DNA of 64,000 nt from contig CM012955.1 in assembly GCA_000181795.3 (NCBI GenBank), positions 12,524,907 through 12,588,906 of the forward strand, in the 5' to 3' direction. A program made the position numbers and the translations under genes. The notes beneath the pieces were generated by a model, which ran no database searches, was not told the origin of the DNA, and saw only the letters and a program-made list of their open reading frames with translations. Positions 1 through 12,700 of the stretch are shown one piece after another (the first letter of the stretch is position 1; every line of letters starts with the position of its first letter). The stretch is from Trichinella spiralis (taxonomy: Eukaryota; Nematoda; Enoplea; Trichinellida; Trichinellidae).

Positions 1-2939
1 TTTCCCAATTCGAAAGCGGTTGAGCTACCATTCCGCGACGGCCTTCAAATTAAAATGATTTCGGTATGTCAATAAAGCAAACGACCTCGCATGCAAATTT
101 TTATTTTATTCATTTCTGCTGATAAATATGGCTACTGTACATTTTTCATTGATCGGCAAAAAGAAATGCAGGGTTTGGGCGAAATCTGTCCAGTTGTTGT
201 AGAATAATGGGCTTCTAGTGTTGGCATTTTGCCTACGTCAATACATAGTTAAGCGAGCCACTTGATTTGGGATATTTCGAGAACTATGCAGCTAGAATTG
301 CGGGGAATGGTTTGTTGTACTTCTCTAAGCGCACTGTGCAAGCTTTCGCCAAACCCTAAAATCTTGGGAAAAGTTTTGGCCGGAAACGTAATCTGTACAT
401 TAAAACACGTTGCAGGTTCAGTTTAATTGGCACTAAATTGTAAAGTCACATTTTTGTGATGACAACATTAAAAAATAATGTTTTCCATGTATATGTGGCA
501 TTCTGTTTTGTATCATGCATTATTCTTTGCTAAAGTTGCTTACCAGCTGACAACTGAACATGTATCTGAATTTTATTATGAAGTATTTGTATTCTACAGC
601 ATGTTGCTGGTACAATTTTGCTGGCACTAAATTGAAGACTTATTTGAGCGATAAACATTATTTGAGCAAAAAGAGACTACGCGGGTAAATTTTGGACGAA
701 ATGCGAAGCGACACACCGCCACACTAGTATGTAAAAAAAGCAATGTAAATACAATATGAGTTGTAATGCATTTTAATTGTACATTAATTGGGTAAAATCA
801 CGCAACTGGAAACAACAGATTCACAGAAAGCACTTTTTATTGAAAAATAGACGACTCTTTATTAGAGGATTTATTAATTAGACGAATCTCGTTTGTAAAT
901 AATGGCTGGCGTGAGCTAAAAGAGACTCCGTCGAGCGATTGGAAAACAACGTGCCAAGCAATCATGTTCGGCGTGAGCGAAAAGAGACTATCGAGCATTT
1001 GAAATCTTGAGAACTATGCAACTAGGAACGGTGGGGATAATTTTCTTGTACTTCGCTATTCATTTCTGATCGATTAATGCCCATAAAGTCCATTTTTGGA
1101 GTCCAAGTTTTTTCTCGAAAATTGCAAATTTTATGTGCTATAGACTTGCAAAATTTTCATTCTGTATGAATATTTAATTTATAAAATTCAGGTACAACGT
1201 GACCATTAGTCCCTTTCTATTATTTTTTATGAACTTAAAACCATTTGAGATTGAATCATAATGGGCTTTGAAGTTCAGCTGTTCATTGTTCTTTAAGATT
1301 TAATGAGAATTTGTAAGTTTTAGAATTTTAAAAAACCACTGAATTTTGCATCTGACATGCATTACATCTGCATTAGCAGAGTTCCTCATTTTCTAATTTT
1401 ACAAAAACTGTTGATAACATTTTCAAGAGAATTCTTTATTTGTAAGTTTTATAAAATTTGTTGTGAATAAAACTTTTGCCTGTTCGTCCCCTGATTTTCA
1501 TTTTGGTGGACTGTATTTATTCCATAACTCTCCATATCCATTTATGCAACTCACTCATAAATGAATTACTGCCCTACAAATTGTCGCGCTGACCAAGAAC
1601 AACAACTGTCAATTCAGTTCCTATAAACTTTATTTCCATACAATGAATCAAAATACACAGAATTACAGAATGAGGGCAACATTACCGATTATACAACACA
1701 GAGCGCTCAAAACCGACCACACACAATTTTGCATTACCGGAAATGATGATAGTGAACCGATGCATACTGCTATTAGTAGATGTAAAGTGTACAGACAACG
1801 AGCAGAAATGCGATGCTGCCAAATCCCATAAACCAGGCAGTGTGTGCATTGATCACTTAAATGCCGGTGCCACCCAGTCATGGCCACATTGAAAGCTGAA
1901 CAACACACGTTCCGTGACACATTTATTACTTTATTATAAGGAACGATTTTCAAACTATTTCTTTATTAACTATAAAAAGAATCGTTTCTGTTGTATTGTT
2001 CTTGATTTATATGAAAGCAGAAACAAAATATTATTTTTTCTTACTTACTTTTATATACACGTTTTATTAATTTCCTTGTGTTCGAGATTATTATTTTATC
2101 TTCCGAAATTGTTAACTCTTTTTTTCATTTTATTCCATAAAAATTTTCAATATCACTTACTAGCAACTATTAATGGCAAACGTAATATTTTCCCATCTTG
2201 ATTATCCCTACATGACCGTTATCAGTATGAAATAATGTAGTGTTAAGCTTTTGTTACCTCTGTAAGAGTTGTAACAGATTTCATTTATTGTATTTTTGTA
2301 ATTGAAGATGGTTTCAGTCAACAACAAATGCAAACAAGAACAAAAATAAAAAACAGTAATAAAGGCAAATTTAAAGAAAAATCAGAAACAAAGAAATGAA
2401 ATTATGAAAAAAAGATGAAAACACTTTTTAATTGTATTAATAAAATAGAAAATTATAAAACTATACGAAGACGTAAAAAATAAAGTATGAAAGCAGAAAA
2501 ATTAGAAAAAGAAATAAATAAAGTGGCTTCCAGAAGTGAAAATATTTTCCAGTTTCGATTTATTTCAGGCGACCAGTGCTTGGAACGATCTTGCATGTTG
2601 GTGATGTTCATTTCATTCTTCATATCTTTCCCACGTATTATATGAATAAGTTATGTTACGTGTTTGAGAGTACATATGCAATGCACCGTTAGATGATTTA
2701 CTTTCAAATTAATGTTAAAAGATATAAGTGAAAAACAATGTAAAGTAGTAATTGGCAAAACTTGAACATGATAACAAATATGGAATTTAAAAAAAAAACA
2801 GAATAAAATTCAAATGCATGAAGAAAAAAACTTTCTTTTGAAAACAATTAAACAGTATACAAATTTAAAGTACTGATAACAATAAAGCAAAATAGAGCTA
2901 ATGTGTTGTTACCTGTATGAATAATCAATCGTACATACA
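1..2939. other. Non-coding stretch with degraded repeats
   Basis: No convincing gene on the plus strand. Positions 274-327 and 1002-1053 carry a diverged copy of the same element, and 908-942 and 970-1000 are a short near-tandem duplication (listed separately). From 2300 to 2900 the sequence is very A-rich and low in complexity. A possible C-terminal minus-strand exon at 1773-1856 is described under findings. An AATAAA signal for the minus strand lies near 1630. Confidence 0.6.
274..1053. repeat. Diverged interspersed repeat, two long copies plus short ones
   Basis: The block at 274-327 (containing gagaactatgca, then a G-rich stretch, then ttgtacttc) recurs with substitutions at 1002-1053. 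A second unit, ggcgtgagcNaaaagagact, occurs at 908-927 and 970-989, 62 bp apart, and a shorter related string (gagcaaaaagagactac) is at 664-680. No ORF, terminal inverted repeat or target-site duplication was found, so the family is unidentified. It could be a decayed non-autonomous element. Confidence 0.55.
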
Positions 2940-3291
2940 TCATACATATACAACTGAATGTTGGCATCGGGCTGGCACTCCACTGATCAAGCTAGATCCA
3001 ATAATTAGCATGTAGTAATTTTGGTATCTTCCATTAGTCATTCCATGCCAATTTCTACCGGCGTTAGCCACGAGAGCATTATTCCAATGATCTCTTTTGT
3101 TGCCAAAGCATTTTAGTAATGCGCTGCAATGATGCCTGAGAGCTCATAATTACCAAGAAATCTCAAACACACTGCAGCACATTACAAAAACATATACACC
3201 AATGTCATCTTCTACGGAATTCTCAATCGGTTATTTACGTATGATCAAAGGATTTCCTCCGTCGATGGACTATTTGTGCTTGAACGCGCAT
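2940..3291 (-). CDS. Possible small protein, 82 aa, two exons, unknown function
   Basis: Proposed join on the minus strand: exon 1 3291-3239 and exon 2 3135-2940, with a 103 bp intron (GTAAAT...CTCAG). The ATG at 3291 has an in-frame TGA just upstream. The frame is continuous across the junction (17 codons plus 2 bases, then 1 base plus 64 codons and TGA). The product begins MRVQAQIVHRRRKSFDHT and is basic at the N-terminus, with a hydrophobic run (YYMLIIGSSLISG) near residues 58-70. I do not recognise it. It is divergent from the E2 gene at 3855. Support is only the splice sites and phase; chance is a real alternative. Confidence 0.35.
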
Positions 3292-3854
3292 GCGTCAATA
3301 TTACACCAAATATCGGCGCTTGGAACTGAAGATGATTTTTGAAGTTTCTTTTTGGAACATTCGTCTCCAAGACACTTTGCTCTGCTTTATAAATTTTCTT
3401 TCTTTTCTATTTACATTTTAAATGTAAATTGCTGGTTCGTCGACATCATCAGCCCAATTCTTGTCGACATGAATAAAGTGCAAGGTGTTCACAACCAAAA
3501 CAAACAGCATAAACATTAAATTAAACGCGGACGCACTTGAAACCATTCACGTACAAACATGCAAAAATATGTGACCTGTCATCTACTACAGTATCTGTTC
3601 TCTAAGTTCCAATGCTTTCACTGTTCTTTTTTCTCCAAATTTCTAAAGCACATATAATCAATGAAAATAGTTATTTTTACAAGATTAAAAAAATTAAAAA
3701 TAAAAACAATAAGTATAAAAACTAATAAAAAGCATCCGTTTGAAAAAATTTGAATGCATACTTAATTATTTATGTACTGTAACTGGCTATTCCATTGATG
3801 GTAATAATCGTTTTTATTGGAACAGTTGATCTAGGGGAAGTGTTCATTGTTAGA

Positions 3855-4440
3855 ATGTCTCAAGTTGACCAGTAAGTTTATCTTAAGTGTAAAAATTAAA
3901 AAAATAAATGTATCCATGTTGATAATGTTCAGGAAAAAGCCACTACCTGATGATGTTGCCCGGCAACTGTGTGAACAGTTCGATGCGTACAAGAAAAAAT
4001 ATGGATTGAATTTTATTGCCAAACCAGTGATCAAGAATGGTCAGAAGGATTTTTCAGAGTGGATGTGCGGTTTTCCCGGCAGAAACGGCACCCTTTGGGA
4101 AGGCGCGTTGCTGAAGTTGAGGGTTACCTTCCCTTCGAATTATCCAGTCGAACCGCCGGCTTTTATCTTCGACCCTCCGATTCCACATCCGAACGTCTAT
4201 CCAAACGGTTACGTCAGCTTGTCGATACTCTACCCAACGAACTGGAAGCAAAGGACGACTGTTTCGCAGCTATTCAAAGCTTTGGACGAGATCATGGCCC
4301 ACCCAGACCGTGAAAATCCAGCGAATGCGGTCGCTTTTTTCGAATTTTGTGAAAGACCTGAAAAATATAAAGAACGTATGAGAAAAGCTGCAAAAAAGTT
4401 TAATTTCGTCCAGTTTGCGAAGTCCTACAATTATGGCTAG
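3855..4440 (+). CDS. UBC9-like E2 with catalytic Cys replaced by Ser (probable pseudo-enzyme)
   Basis: Two exons, 3855-3871 and 3933-4440, split by a 61 bp intron (GTAAGT...TTCAG), give 174 aa starting MSQVDQKKPLPDD. The UBC core matches the SUMO E2 UBC9: PGRNGTLWEGALLKLRVTF (54-72), HPNVYPNG (91-98) and a C-terminal helix with YKERMRKAAKKF (151-162). In UBC9 the motif after HPNVYPSG is TVCLSIL, with Cys93 carrying the SUMO thioester; here it is YVSLSIL, so residue 101 is Ser (codon AGC). UBC9's Asp127 (QDPAQ) is also changed, to Asn134 (ENPAN). The HPN Asn and neighbouring Tyr are kept. Family knowledge: E2 variants lacking the Cys act as scaffolds (UEVs), and Cys-to-Ser E2s form stable oxyesters. 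I infer a non-catalytic or altered SUMO-pathway paralogue. AATAAA lies at 4581. A canonical UBC9 presumably exists elsewhere. Confidence 0.85.
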
Positions 4441-5414
4441 ACGTTTCTAATGTTTAATTGTTGTTTAGTCGATTTGTCTGTTTTTTATTTCTTCACTTGT
4501 ATCACTTTATAAAAGTGATTTTCACATTTGACAGAAGTTAATGTGCAACTGGATGGTGAACTGCAACAGATGCATATTTTAATAAAATTTTAATAACAGT
4601 TGTGTTGATGAAAAAAAATCGTCTATACATCAGCTATCAGCGTGAAACAAATAGGCTTTTGGTGAATGTGCATTTTTTATCATTTTCGTCACTTACACTG
4701 ATTCATTACACTGCTGATCGTTGAAATTCATAACCACTTCATGCAGTAACTTTATTGTTGAAAGCGAAAAAATTCTGCATTCAGTGACGACGCATTGCAT
4801 TGAATCGCAATTAATTAACCTCTATCAGAGAGCAGTTGTGTCACATTTATTTCATCAGCATGCAACAATAATATTTATTCTAAAAACAGACATTACAGTA
4901 ATGCAAAGCAATTTATACTTCATTGCTTTTAGTGACAGTACGTTTTTCATTTTCATATATGTAATTTTTAACTGCTCTGATTAATCCGTAGTTGAAACGC
5001 AATCAAGATTCGTTATTTATCATAATTTATTTTATTTTAGCAGTACTTGCTCGACGATTCAAAACTACCATAAATGTGATTCCATTTAACTGTATTTGTG
5101 TTTTCTACATATTTATTGAAGTTTTTTGTTAAAAAAGCGTTCAAAAAAGTTTGTATTATGCATGGATTATCAGTTTTTAATTAATGTAAATGAGTATGGA
5201 TATTGTTGTGCTCACTGTTCGTGAAGTGCAGTAACTTTGTTTGATTTGTAAGAATCAAAGATTAGCAAACAAATGTCTTTTCAGCGTTGCTCAATTTCGG
5301 TTTAAAGCATAATTTCAGTTGTTTAATATTGTAATTATTATTTATTTATTTAAATTCATTTGTTGTATTTGTTCAATTAAGTAGTGCTTGTTCTGTTTTT
5401 AAGCTCGTTTCCAC
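4441..5414. other. Intergenic, E2 3' region and FERRY3 promoter side
   Basis: The E2 3'UTR with AATAAA at 4581-4586 is followed by AT-rich sequence without a supportable exon. Short open frames (such as 4721-4984) lack coding character. Confidence 0.6.
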
Positions 5415-7756
5415 ATGGAAGATCAAGCAGTAATAGATTTGTTTGAAAATCCGAATTTGTTTTCAAGATTGATCAGTGACTCTGTTGCACAGGTTTGATT
5501 TGAATACTTACTTCTGTTTTACAAGTGATGATATTTGAAAGTGCTATTGCTGTTTGACCTTTTAAACTGCATTTACACAGGGTCGTATATTACACTGAAT
5601 GAAAGTTTTGCTCACATTTTAGAACAACATGCGAATGGACAACGATAAAGATTTTCATCAGCAATTTCAGCATTTGGCTTCGCACGACCAAACTGCTTTG
5701 TATTCACTTCTATCAATGGAAATGCAATTCACTACTGAAATACATAATTTGTTATCACTGCGTGATTCTGAAAAAAACCTTCTAAAACAGTACGTATCTT
5801 CTTTTTTTTCATAAAATTACTATACCATCCTATGTATTAAACAATTAAAATCTTTTTTTATTTAAATGTTATGCAAGTTCACAAACGAAACATTTGTTTG
5901 ACGACATTTTTTTCAGAACATGTTCTGCCAAGAGTGATGATGAAATTTCGTCAGCCACTGAGGTAAAATAGGAGCTCGCCTTATTATCAGTATGTTTCAA
6001 TATATTACCTATTGTTGAAAATACTACTTTCTATAGGCAATTGAAGAGAATTATAACAGTCAACTAGATGCTCTGCGATCGGTTCAAGTGAGACAGTTCA
6101 GGAAGTTAGTTGATGCTTTGTACGAGCGCCATTGCAACACCGATGTGCATATCACGTGTGGAAATTATTATATATACATGGGTGAATGAAGACTTTCGTT
6201 ATTACTTTCAGCTTTTCTTTTCCAGTAGGAAAGCGGAATCTCTGGATATGCCATTTCCTGAAAGCTTATTACAATCGACGAACGTACACATGCATACAGT
6301 TTTGGACGAAGGTTTTACCATATTTCTTGGTAAATAATTTGTCTTCAGTCATTTCTGAAACGGAAAATATTGTCGATTAGTTTACAAATTTAATTTTCAT
6401 TTTATCATATTATCAGGCAATCAACTAAAAACAATGCACAATTTACGACTTTTAAATTTCAATCCAGTGTATTCTCAGGTTGCTTTGAAAAGGTATTTTC
6501 TTCTTTATAATAAATGAAAAAGAAATAAATATCAATAATATTTGTAAATATTTATTAGCATTGACGATGTTTCTACAAAATTACAATCTGCATTATTTCT
6601 TTATGGAAATCATCTGCACGGCCTAATTCATCTAGTAAAAGAAGACGCCGACTATCATTCGTTGCGTAAAACTGGTAAAATTGTCGATTCCTCCGAGTTA
6701 TTATTATTATTTTAATTTTCAGTCGCACAATTAATTATCATTGCAAAGTTGTTAAGTTATTACATTAAGTTGAGCTTTTGTCAGAAAAATTATTTTCATA
6801 AACTTGCATTATACATTCGAAACATTTGTTATTTAAGATTTGTTCAAAGCTTGCGAACGATCGCCGGAGCTTCACTTCTCCAACCTGATATCGCAATTGG
6901 AAAAAATAAAAGCTCTCTTGAAAACAACTCCCCGTTCTAAAGTATATTCAAGTTTAATGTTTAAAAATGTAAAATAAGAAATACGTCTAAAATTTAAAAC
7001 ACAAAATATCTCACACGTTGTGTAGCTCTTTCTTTTGATAATCTTATACAGTTTGTATTTTAATTTCACTTTTCAGCGAGTGGAAAAAACTGCAAACAAC
7101 AAACACGATACACAGTTCACAGTTGGTGATGTTTACATCACACGACATTCAAATCTCGGTGCCGCGCAAATTATATTTCACCTTGTCTCCGATGAAAGCT
7201 TGTCACAAATGGATCTTACCAGCAGGTAAAAATCACTTATCAATTTTTCTTCATTTTTTAAATTAAAATTATACGTTTAATTTCATTAAACCTTTTTCAC
7301 TTATTAACAGACATGGTTGTATGGACGGTCTGAGAAACATAATTCGAGTTTGCCACGAATTTGGTATCACGACGATCAGTGTTCCGTTGCTTCTAATTAA
7401 TGAAATTTCACCCGAAGTACTTTTCATTATTACTGTTATAATTGTACTTAAAAATATAACAATTAAACAACATTTGAAACAGCTTTTACGAACAAACTAT
7501 GCCTACGATAAACATTGCATTGTTTCTGTTTTTACAGCTTCATAACGAATCTTGGTGTCTACGGCGTGCGGAAATGGTATTCAAAAGTGTTAAAGGATTT
7601 ATGATTGAATTTGCGAAATATGCTTCTACTCCACAGTACACTATTCAATTTTATTTACCGGAAAACATTGACACATCCGTGTTTCATCATTGTTCAGATA
7701 TGATTCCGGCCATTTTTCAAACTACTGGACCTTTGTTTGCCGACAGAAAAAAATGA
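5415..7756 (+). CDS. FERRY3: FERRY endosomal RAB5 effector complex subunit 3 (C12orf4 homologue)
   Basis: Eleven exons: 5415-5492, 5623-5789, 5917-5962, 6037-6155, 6226-6329, 6417-6492, 6559-6674, 6850-6941, 7077-7225, 7311-7416, 7538-7756, about 423 aa. The C-terminal half is diagnostic of the C12orf4/DUF2362 family: NNKHDTQFTVGDVYITRHSN, then FHLVSD, GLRNIIRVCHEFGITTISVP, WCLRRAEMVFKSVKGFM and a tail aligning with the human end. The human protein is about 550 aa, so this one is shorter, mainly in the N-terminal part. Family knowledge: FERRY is a five-subunit complex that binds active RAB5 on early endosomes and couples mRNAs and ribosomes to them. All junctions keep phase, but the 6155/6226 junction is my least certain: other donors at 6037-6190 and an acceptor at 6211 also fit. 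AATAAA is at 7804. The gene is convergent with CPTP. Confidence 0.88.
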
Positions 7757-8618
7757 ACCTAATTTTATACAGTAACACTTGGCATACTGTTTTTCAAACT
7801 TTCAATAAACATTTTAATTCGGCGAAAGTGCTTTGTTAACTGGAAAATTCACTCAACTCTTCACCCTGTTTGCAAACATTTCTTTTTATCTTACAGGAGA
7901 TACAAGAAATGAATAAATAAAAGTAAATAATAAATTTAGTAATCAAGTACAGGTGTTCAATAACTTTTGTCACAAGAAAAAATTAATACTGTATATTTCC
8001 AGCAACACGAAGGAAAAAATTTTTGACAACAGCTGAAGAAGAAAAGTAAAATGATACAGAAGTTCACAATCTTCAAAAAAATTCAATTAAAGCTAAATAC
8101 TAAACTGATATCAATTTCTCGAACTTCTGCAGAAAAAGTAACTGGAGAATTAAAATTTTACGTAATTTTAAAACTTAAAAGACATCTGATCAATATACAT
8201 ATATCTAAATATTTTTGAATAACTTGAATGAACATTTATAAATGGACAATAATGTATGTTCTTTCTCAATTAAATTAAGATACAAAACAGTCAATATTAT
8301 TGCATTAGAGTGTGTAATGCGATGAACTATTAACATCCCCTTGCGCTAAACATTGTAATAAAATAAACAATTTTATATAAAATTATAATAAGTTAACAGA
8401 ACTTATATGAAATGTTTTTTCTTTGCAAACTGAAATAAATAAAATAAATTTTCTACTGAACTTTTCTAATTTTTCGTTTAACAATAGGTCGTTACATCCG
8501 CTTTTGAAGCAAAATGCTATTACACTGAACAACAATTTACGGAAAATACTTTTTCAGTTTACGCCTTAAAATTTACAGCGTGGTATCGAAATTTATACTT
8601 ACAGCGGTAAGCATAAGT
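7757..8618. other. Convergent 3' intergenic region
   Basis: Lies between the 3' ends of FERRY3 (+) and CPTP (-). It holds the FERRY3 polyadenylation signal at 7804-7809 and otherwise AT-rich sequence with no exon I can support. Confidence 0.6.
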
Positions 8619-9777
8619 TCAAGGAAGTTGAAGAAGTTTCCGTTCGCTGTACAGCTTCTCGACAACATCGTAAACTGTGTTACACTCGAGCATTAAAGCA
8701 TCCAAATATTGTTCTGCATTGTTAGCGTCCTCATTCCCAAGAAGGTGCCTCAGAAGCTAAAACAAATAAAACAGAAAAGTGGAATACGTAATGTTTTAAG
8801 AATATAATTTTCATTTGTATTATCAAAGAATAAACAAAATCATTCACTTCTCTACGCGTAGGCAACGTGTAAAGAGCCAAATGAACGGCTCTGCGAATAA
8901 TCCACGGATGATAATTGGCAAGAGTGGAATCGTAAGCAGCTTTAGCCAGCGGAATGATATTGTCACTTGTTGACTGACGTACCGAGTCGATAAACCGAAC
9001 AACAAAAAGCAGTGCTCTGTGAAGCCGCAACAGTGTTCTTGAACCATTATTTGCGGAACTATTCGGATCTTCAAGCATTCCAAGACCTTTCTCGTAATCG
9101 AGCATCGTTTTGACACTATAATAATGAACTGCATTCTCGGAATGAACACAGTCGCACAAAATCTTCATCTTGCTGCAAATATCACTGGTAACAAAAGAAA
9201 AAATACTTCCCAAAATTGCAAAAAACCTACAAAATACGATTTAAATGCGACGCAAGGTTGACTTAATTAATCAGATTTGAACATCTTTTTCATTGAATAC
9301 ATTAACGATACTGCAGTGTAGTAGTTTCACTTGGTGAGAACAGAAACATGCAAAATTAATCGAACAACTTGCTGTAAAACTTCTACATTCAAATCATATA
9401 TGACAACAAATATCATATATATGTAAATGAAAAATGCAAAACTAACTGTACAGCATTGAGTGAGAAACATAAAACCTGAATAATGGAACATATTCTGCAC
9501 TGTGCATAGAAAAAATTTTTTTCAACATAAGTCTTTCTGAAAATAGCATGATACAATCTTTTCATCATAAAAAAGAAAATATTTCAAAATATAAATTAAC
9601 GTACTTGTTGAGCTCCTCATAAGCGAGCAGGTAGGTTGACAAGTGAATACTTTCTTCCACCTCGCGGCATTGTCGAAACAGTGCAGTCAACCGATCAATA
9701 TTAAAAGGTGAGCTTTTTTCATCGTTCGACAGATAGCTTATACCTTCCAATGACATCAAAAATGCCAAATAAGACAT
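8619..9777 (-). CDS. CPTP: Ceramide-1-phosphate transfer protein (GLTP fold)
   Basis: Three exons on the minus strand (9777-9605, 9226-8836, 8756-8619) give 233 aa; vertebrate CPTP is about 214. The GLTP signature is clear: LGSIFSFVTSDICSK (63-77), SRTLLRLHRAL (120-130), YHPWIIRRAVHLALYTLPTR (163-182) and a C-terminus (YDVVEKLYSERKLLQLP) that follows the human VYNVSQKLYAEHSLLDLP pattern. The phosphate and sphingoid contacts known in CPTP correspond to Asp73, Lys77, Arg121, Arg125 and His164, all present, so transfer activity is expected. Family knowledge: CPTP moves C1P between Golgi/TGN and plasma membranes and limits eicosanoid and inflammasome signalling in mammals. The ATG is immediately preceded by attag, so it could be a trans- or cis-spliced acceptor. 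Exon 2 has a weak GTTTAT donor. Exon 3 extends the homology to the expected stop. Confidence 0.92.
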
Positions 9778-12700
9778 CTAATAAAATTTCTGCCAACATC
9801 AATAAATACAGTAAGAAATAGAACTTGATTGGTATTTGACTGTAAAACATTTATAAGTAAAATATAAAATTAAAAAGAAACGGATGAAAATTAAAATTAG
9901 AATCTAAAAATTTTGTGAAAATAATTATTCACCTTATTTTTAATTTATTATTTCTATAAAAATATCAGGTTCAACTTGCTTAGGTTTGTTTCTGCAAACA
10001 ACTTAAAAATGAAGCGCTTGACAAACATTATTTCAGCAAGCGCTTTGTAAATTCTAAAATTTTTTTAAAATTCATCTGCCACCCTCGGAATTCAAAAGCG
10101 TTACAGTTGATTACACCTATAGTACAAATTTGTAACGCAGTTGCAACCAATTGAATATAATGTCTGACAAATGAAATTAATCTTTCTATGAGTTATAAAT
10201 AGATAAAATGGTAAAAACAAAATGTAAATAAAACTACAATAAAAATTAAATTTAGAATGTTTCTCAGAAAGCTGCTGATATCAGTCATTAGGACTAGATT
10301 TGTGATTAGTTGAACGAAGAACTGTCAATTCCGTATTCGTATTACTGAAAAGTAATAACTCCAATGACTGCTGCATTAACCGGGACGCATAATTTATTTT
10401 TTAGTTGACATAATTTGATAATAATTTTCTATCAATCACAAAAATTTGTACAGCTAATATTGTAGTTGTATATTTTTGAAATGTTAATTTTCAGTTGAAT
10501 ATTTTCATGTTGGAAAACAAGTTTTGCAGCTTCCCAAGAACGCAGTTATCATTAGCTGCAATGACAGTCATGAGCACTTCTAAGTACCACTCCTCAAAAT
10601 GACCGGTAATAAATCCATCAAAATGTCAAATTTGATAGTTGAATTTCCCTTTCAACGCTGTACATTTAGTTATGTTCGGTTACGTTTTAGTTCTTTCCGG
10701 CGATACTCGAAGCGCATCTTTTGGCCTTCTGTTCCGGTAAAATAATTTCTTTCTCATGATTTCATCATTGTATATATTATTTAAAAATATAATTTCTCAA
10801 AACAGGTTCAAAGATGATCTAATTTATACTGTCCAAGGTTATTTTTCAAAAATAATCATTCTATATTAAAAAGTTATAGTGTTGAATTTTGCAAATTCCC
10901 AATACATTTTAATATTGATTATTCAGTATGAAAACTGCAATCAAAATGGAACCTGCACAATTTATTGGTCTGTACACCGGGATTTTTGCTTTTTTCTGAA
11001 ATCTTTGTAATTTAAATTTTATTTATGAAGCTGTTTAAATTACAACGCAGCAAACCAATAATGCAAAAGTGTTGTAACGGTGTAATTTGTGCAGAAATTA
11101 CTTATTAACTATAATTTAGCAACCACGTGATCCGCCACTATGTGTATTTGGGGACTTATTATCTTTGTTGACTATGCACCACAGTTAACTTTTTTTAATA
11201 TAATATTAATTAGTGAAAATTTTGCAACAGAAACGAAGCTTTTTTTAATTGAACGTTTTAAAATACTGCTTAGCAAAATAAGTACTGAAATATGGCAATC
11301 AATTTTGATTGTTTTTTCATATAATAAAAAATGCATATATACATATATATATGTGTGTGTGTGTGTGGTACATGATTTCATTTTTTCTACTTCAGTTCAG
11401 CTTAGTAGCATCGGGCAGCGGGTGACAAAAGGAAATCCAGCCATTATGACCTCATCCTAATTTCCGCTTCATCTATTTGAAAAAAACTAATAGCAATCAG
11501 GGCTTAGCAAATAAATCTGTAATGCATCAGCGGGTTTCCAAACATTTTTTCTTAAATGACCTTTTATCAATGCAGTAATTTATTACAGACAATATGTAAA
11601 GTTGGAAATTTAAATTCCCTTCAAAGTTTACATCATCTTACGTATATCAACGAATCGCTTTGTGCTTAGCTTACTTATTTTAAATATGAATAAGAAACAG
11701 GAAAAGTCAAGAATTTACGACCTGTTTTGTTAGTTTACTTTGTCACCCGTCTACACCCATATATCTGAACTTTCGATTTATTCGAATCAGTATAATTAAC
11801 GTCCGTTAGCTAGAGCAGTCTATTGAAAATTGCAGGATGCAATTTAACACACATTAAAGCTGTTCAAATGTGAAACAATTGTATCATTATTAGTGCTATG
11901 CATTGTTTCATTTAATAGTTATGCTTTAGCGGTCAGCTTCAAAACGCAATGACGTCACTGCGTTGCATACCTGCTTAAATTGTTGCAGATGATGCTAACA
12001 AATGTTTCTTTCTAATTTTAGTGGTCATCGGATATCGATTTTTGAAGCCTCTTATTTACGGTTTTGGTGTGGAGTTTGTGAAAAAAACAGCTCTTTGTTG
12101 CAGTCAAAGTTATGGAAAAGCCGGCCAAAGTTGGGTATGATACACGTCTAACATACTTTGATCAATAATTCCAAATAAAGCTCAGTTATGAAATTTAATA
12201 TTGAAATAACGTTTTATTATTATTATTATTATTATTTACAACTGAAATTCAACCAATTGTAAAGAAGTATGTTTTTTTAATGCTTGTACTATTCGTCGAA
12301 TGTACAAATTATTCACAGGGAGTGCTGTTCAGATTCAATATAGATTGTTTGAGAGTAATTGTGAAGCGATGCGGTGCAAAGCAGTGCCATTGCTTTGATG
12401 CTTTGAATGTTGAATAGAAAAGCAAATTAGCCGTGATACTACAGCTGTATATACGTCATAACGGAAGCTGATTAATCATTTCAGTCGGTGATGATGATCA
12501 ATGATTTTCTGGCCACGACTTTCGCAAAGTTGTATCAGGAAGTGAATTTAAAAGCTGACGTTGATATTTTTAATCTAACTGAAACATATAAAATAAAAAA
12601 ATAATCATATCCATCTCACTTTAAACTCTAGAATGTAGAAAAGATTGTCGAAATTTTTCGAAGATTATGATCGCTCGGAATTAAATTATGTGGAAAATTT

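Noticed and set aside
1-60. tRNA-like string at the left edge (minus-strand ggtagctcaacc)
   Set aside because: It resembles an A-box, but no matching D-stem, second G-G or B-box is visible, and the remaining part would lie outside the window.
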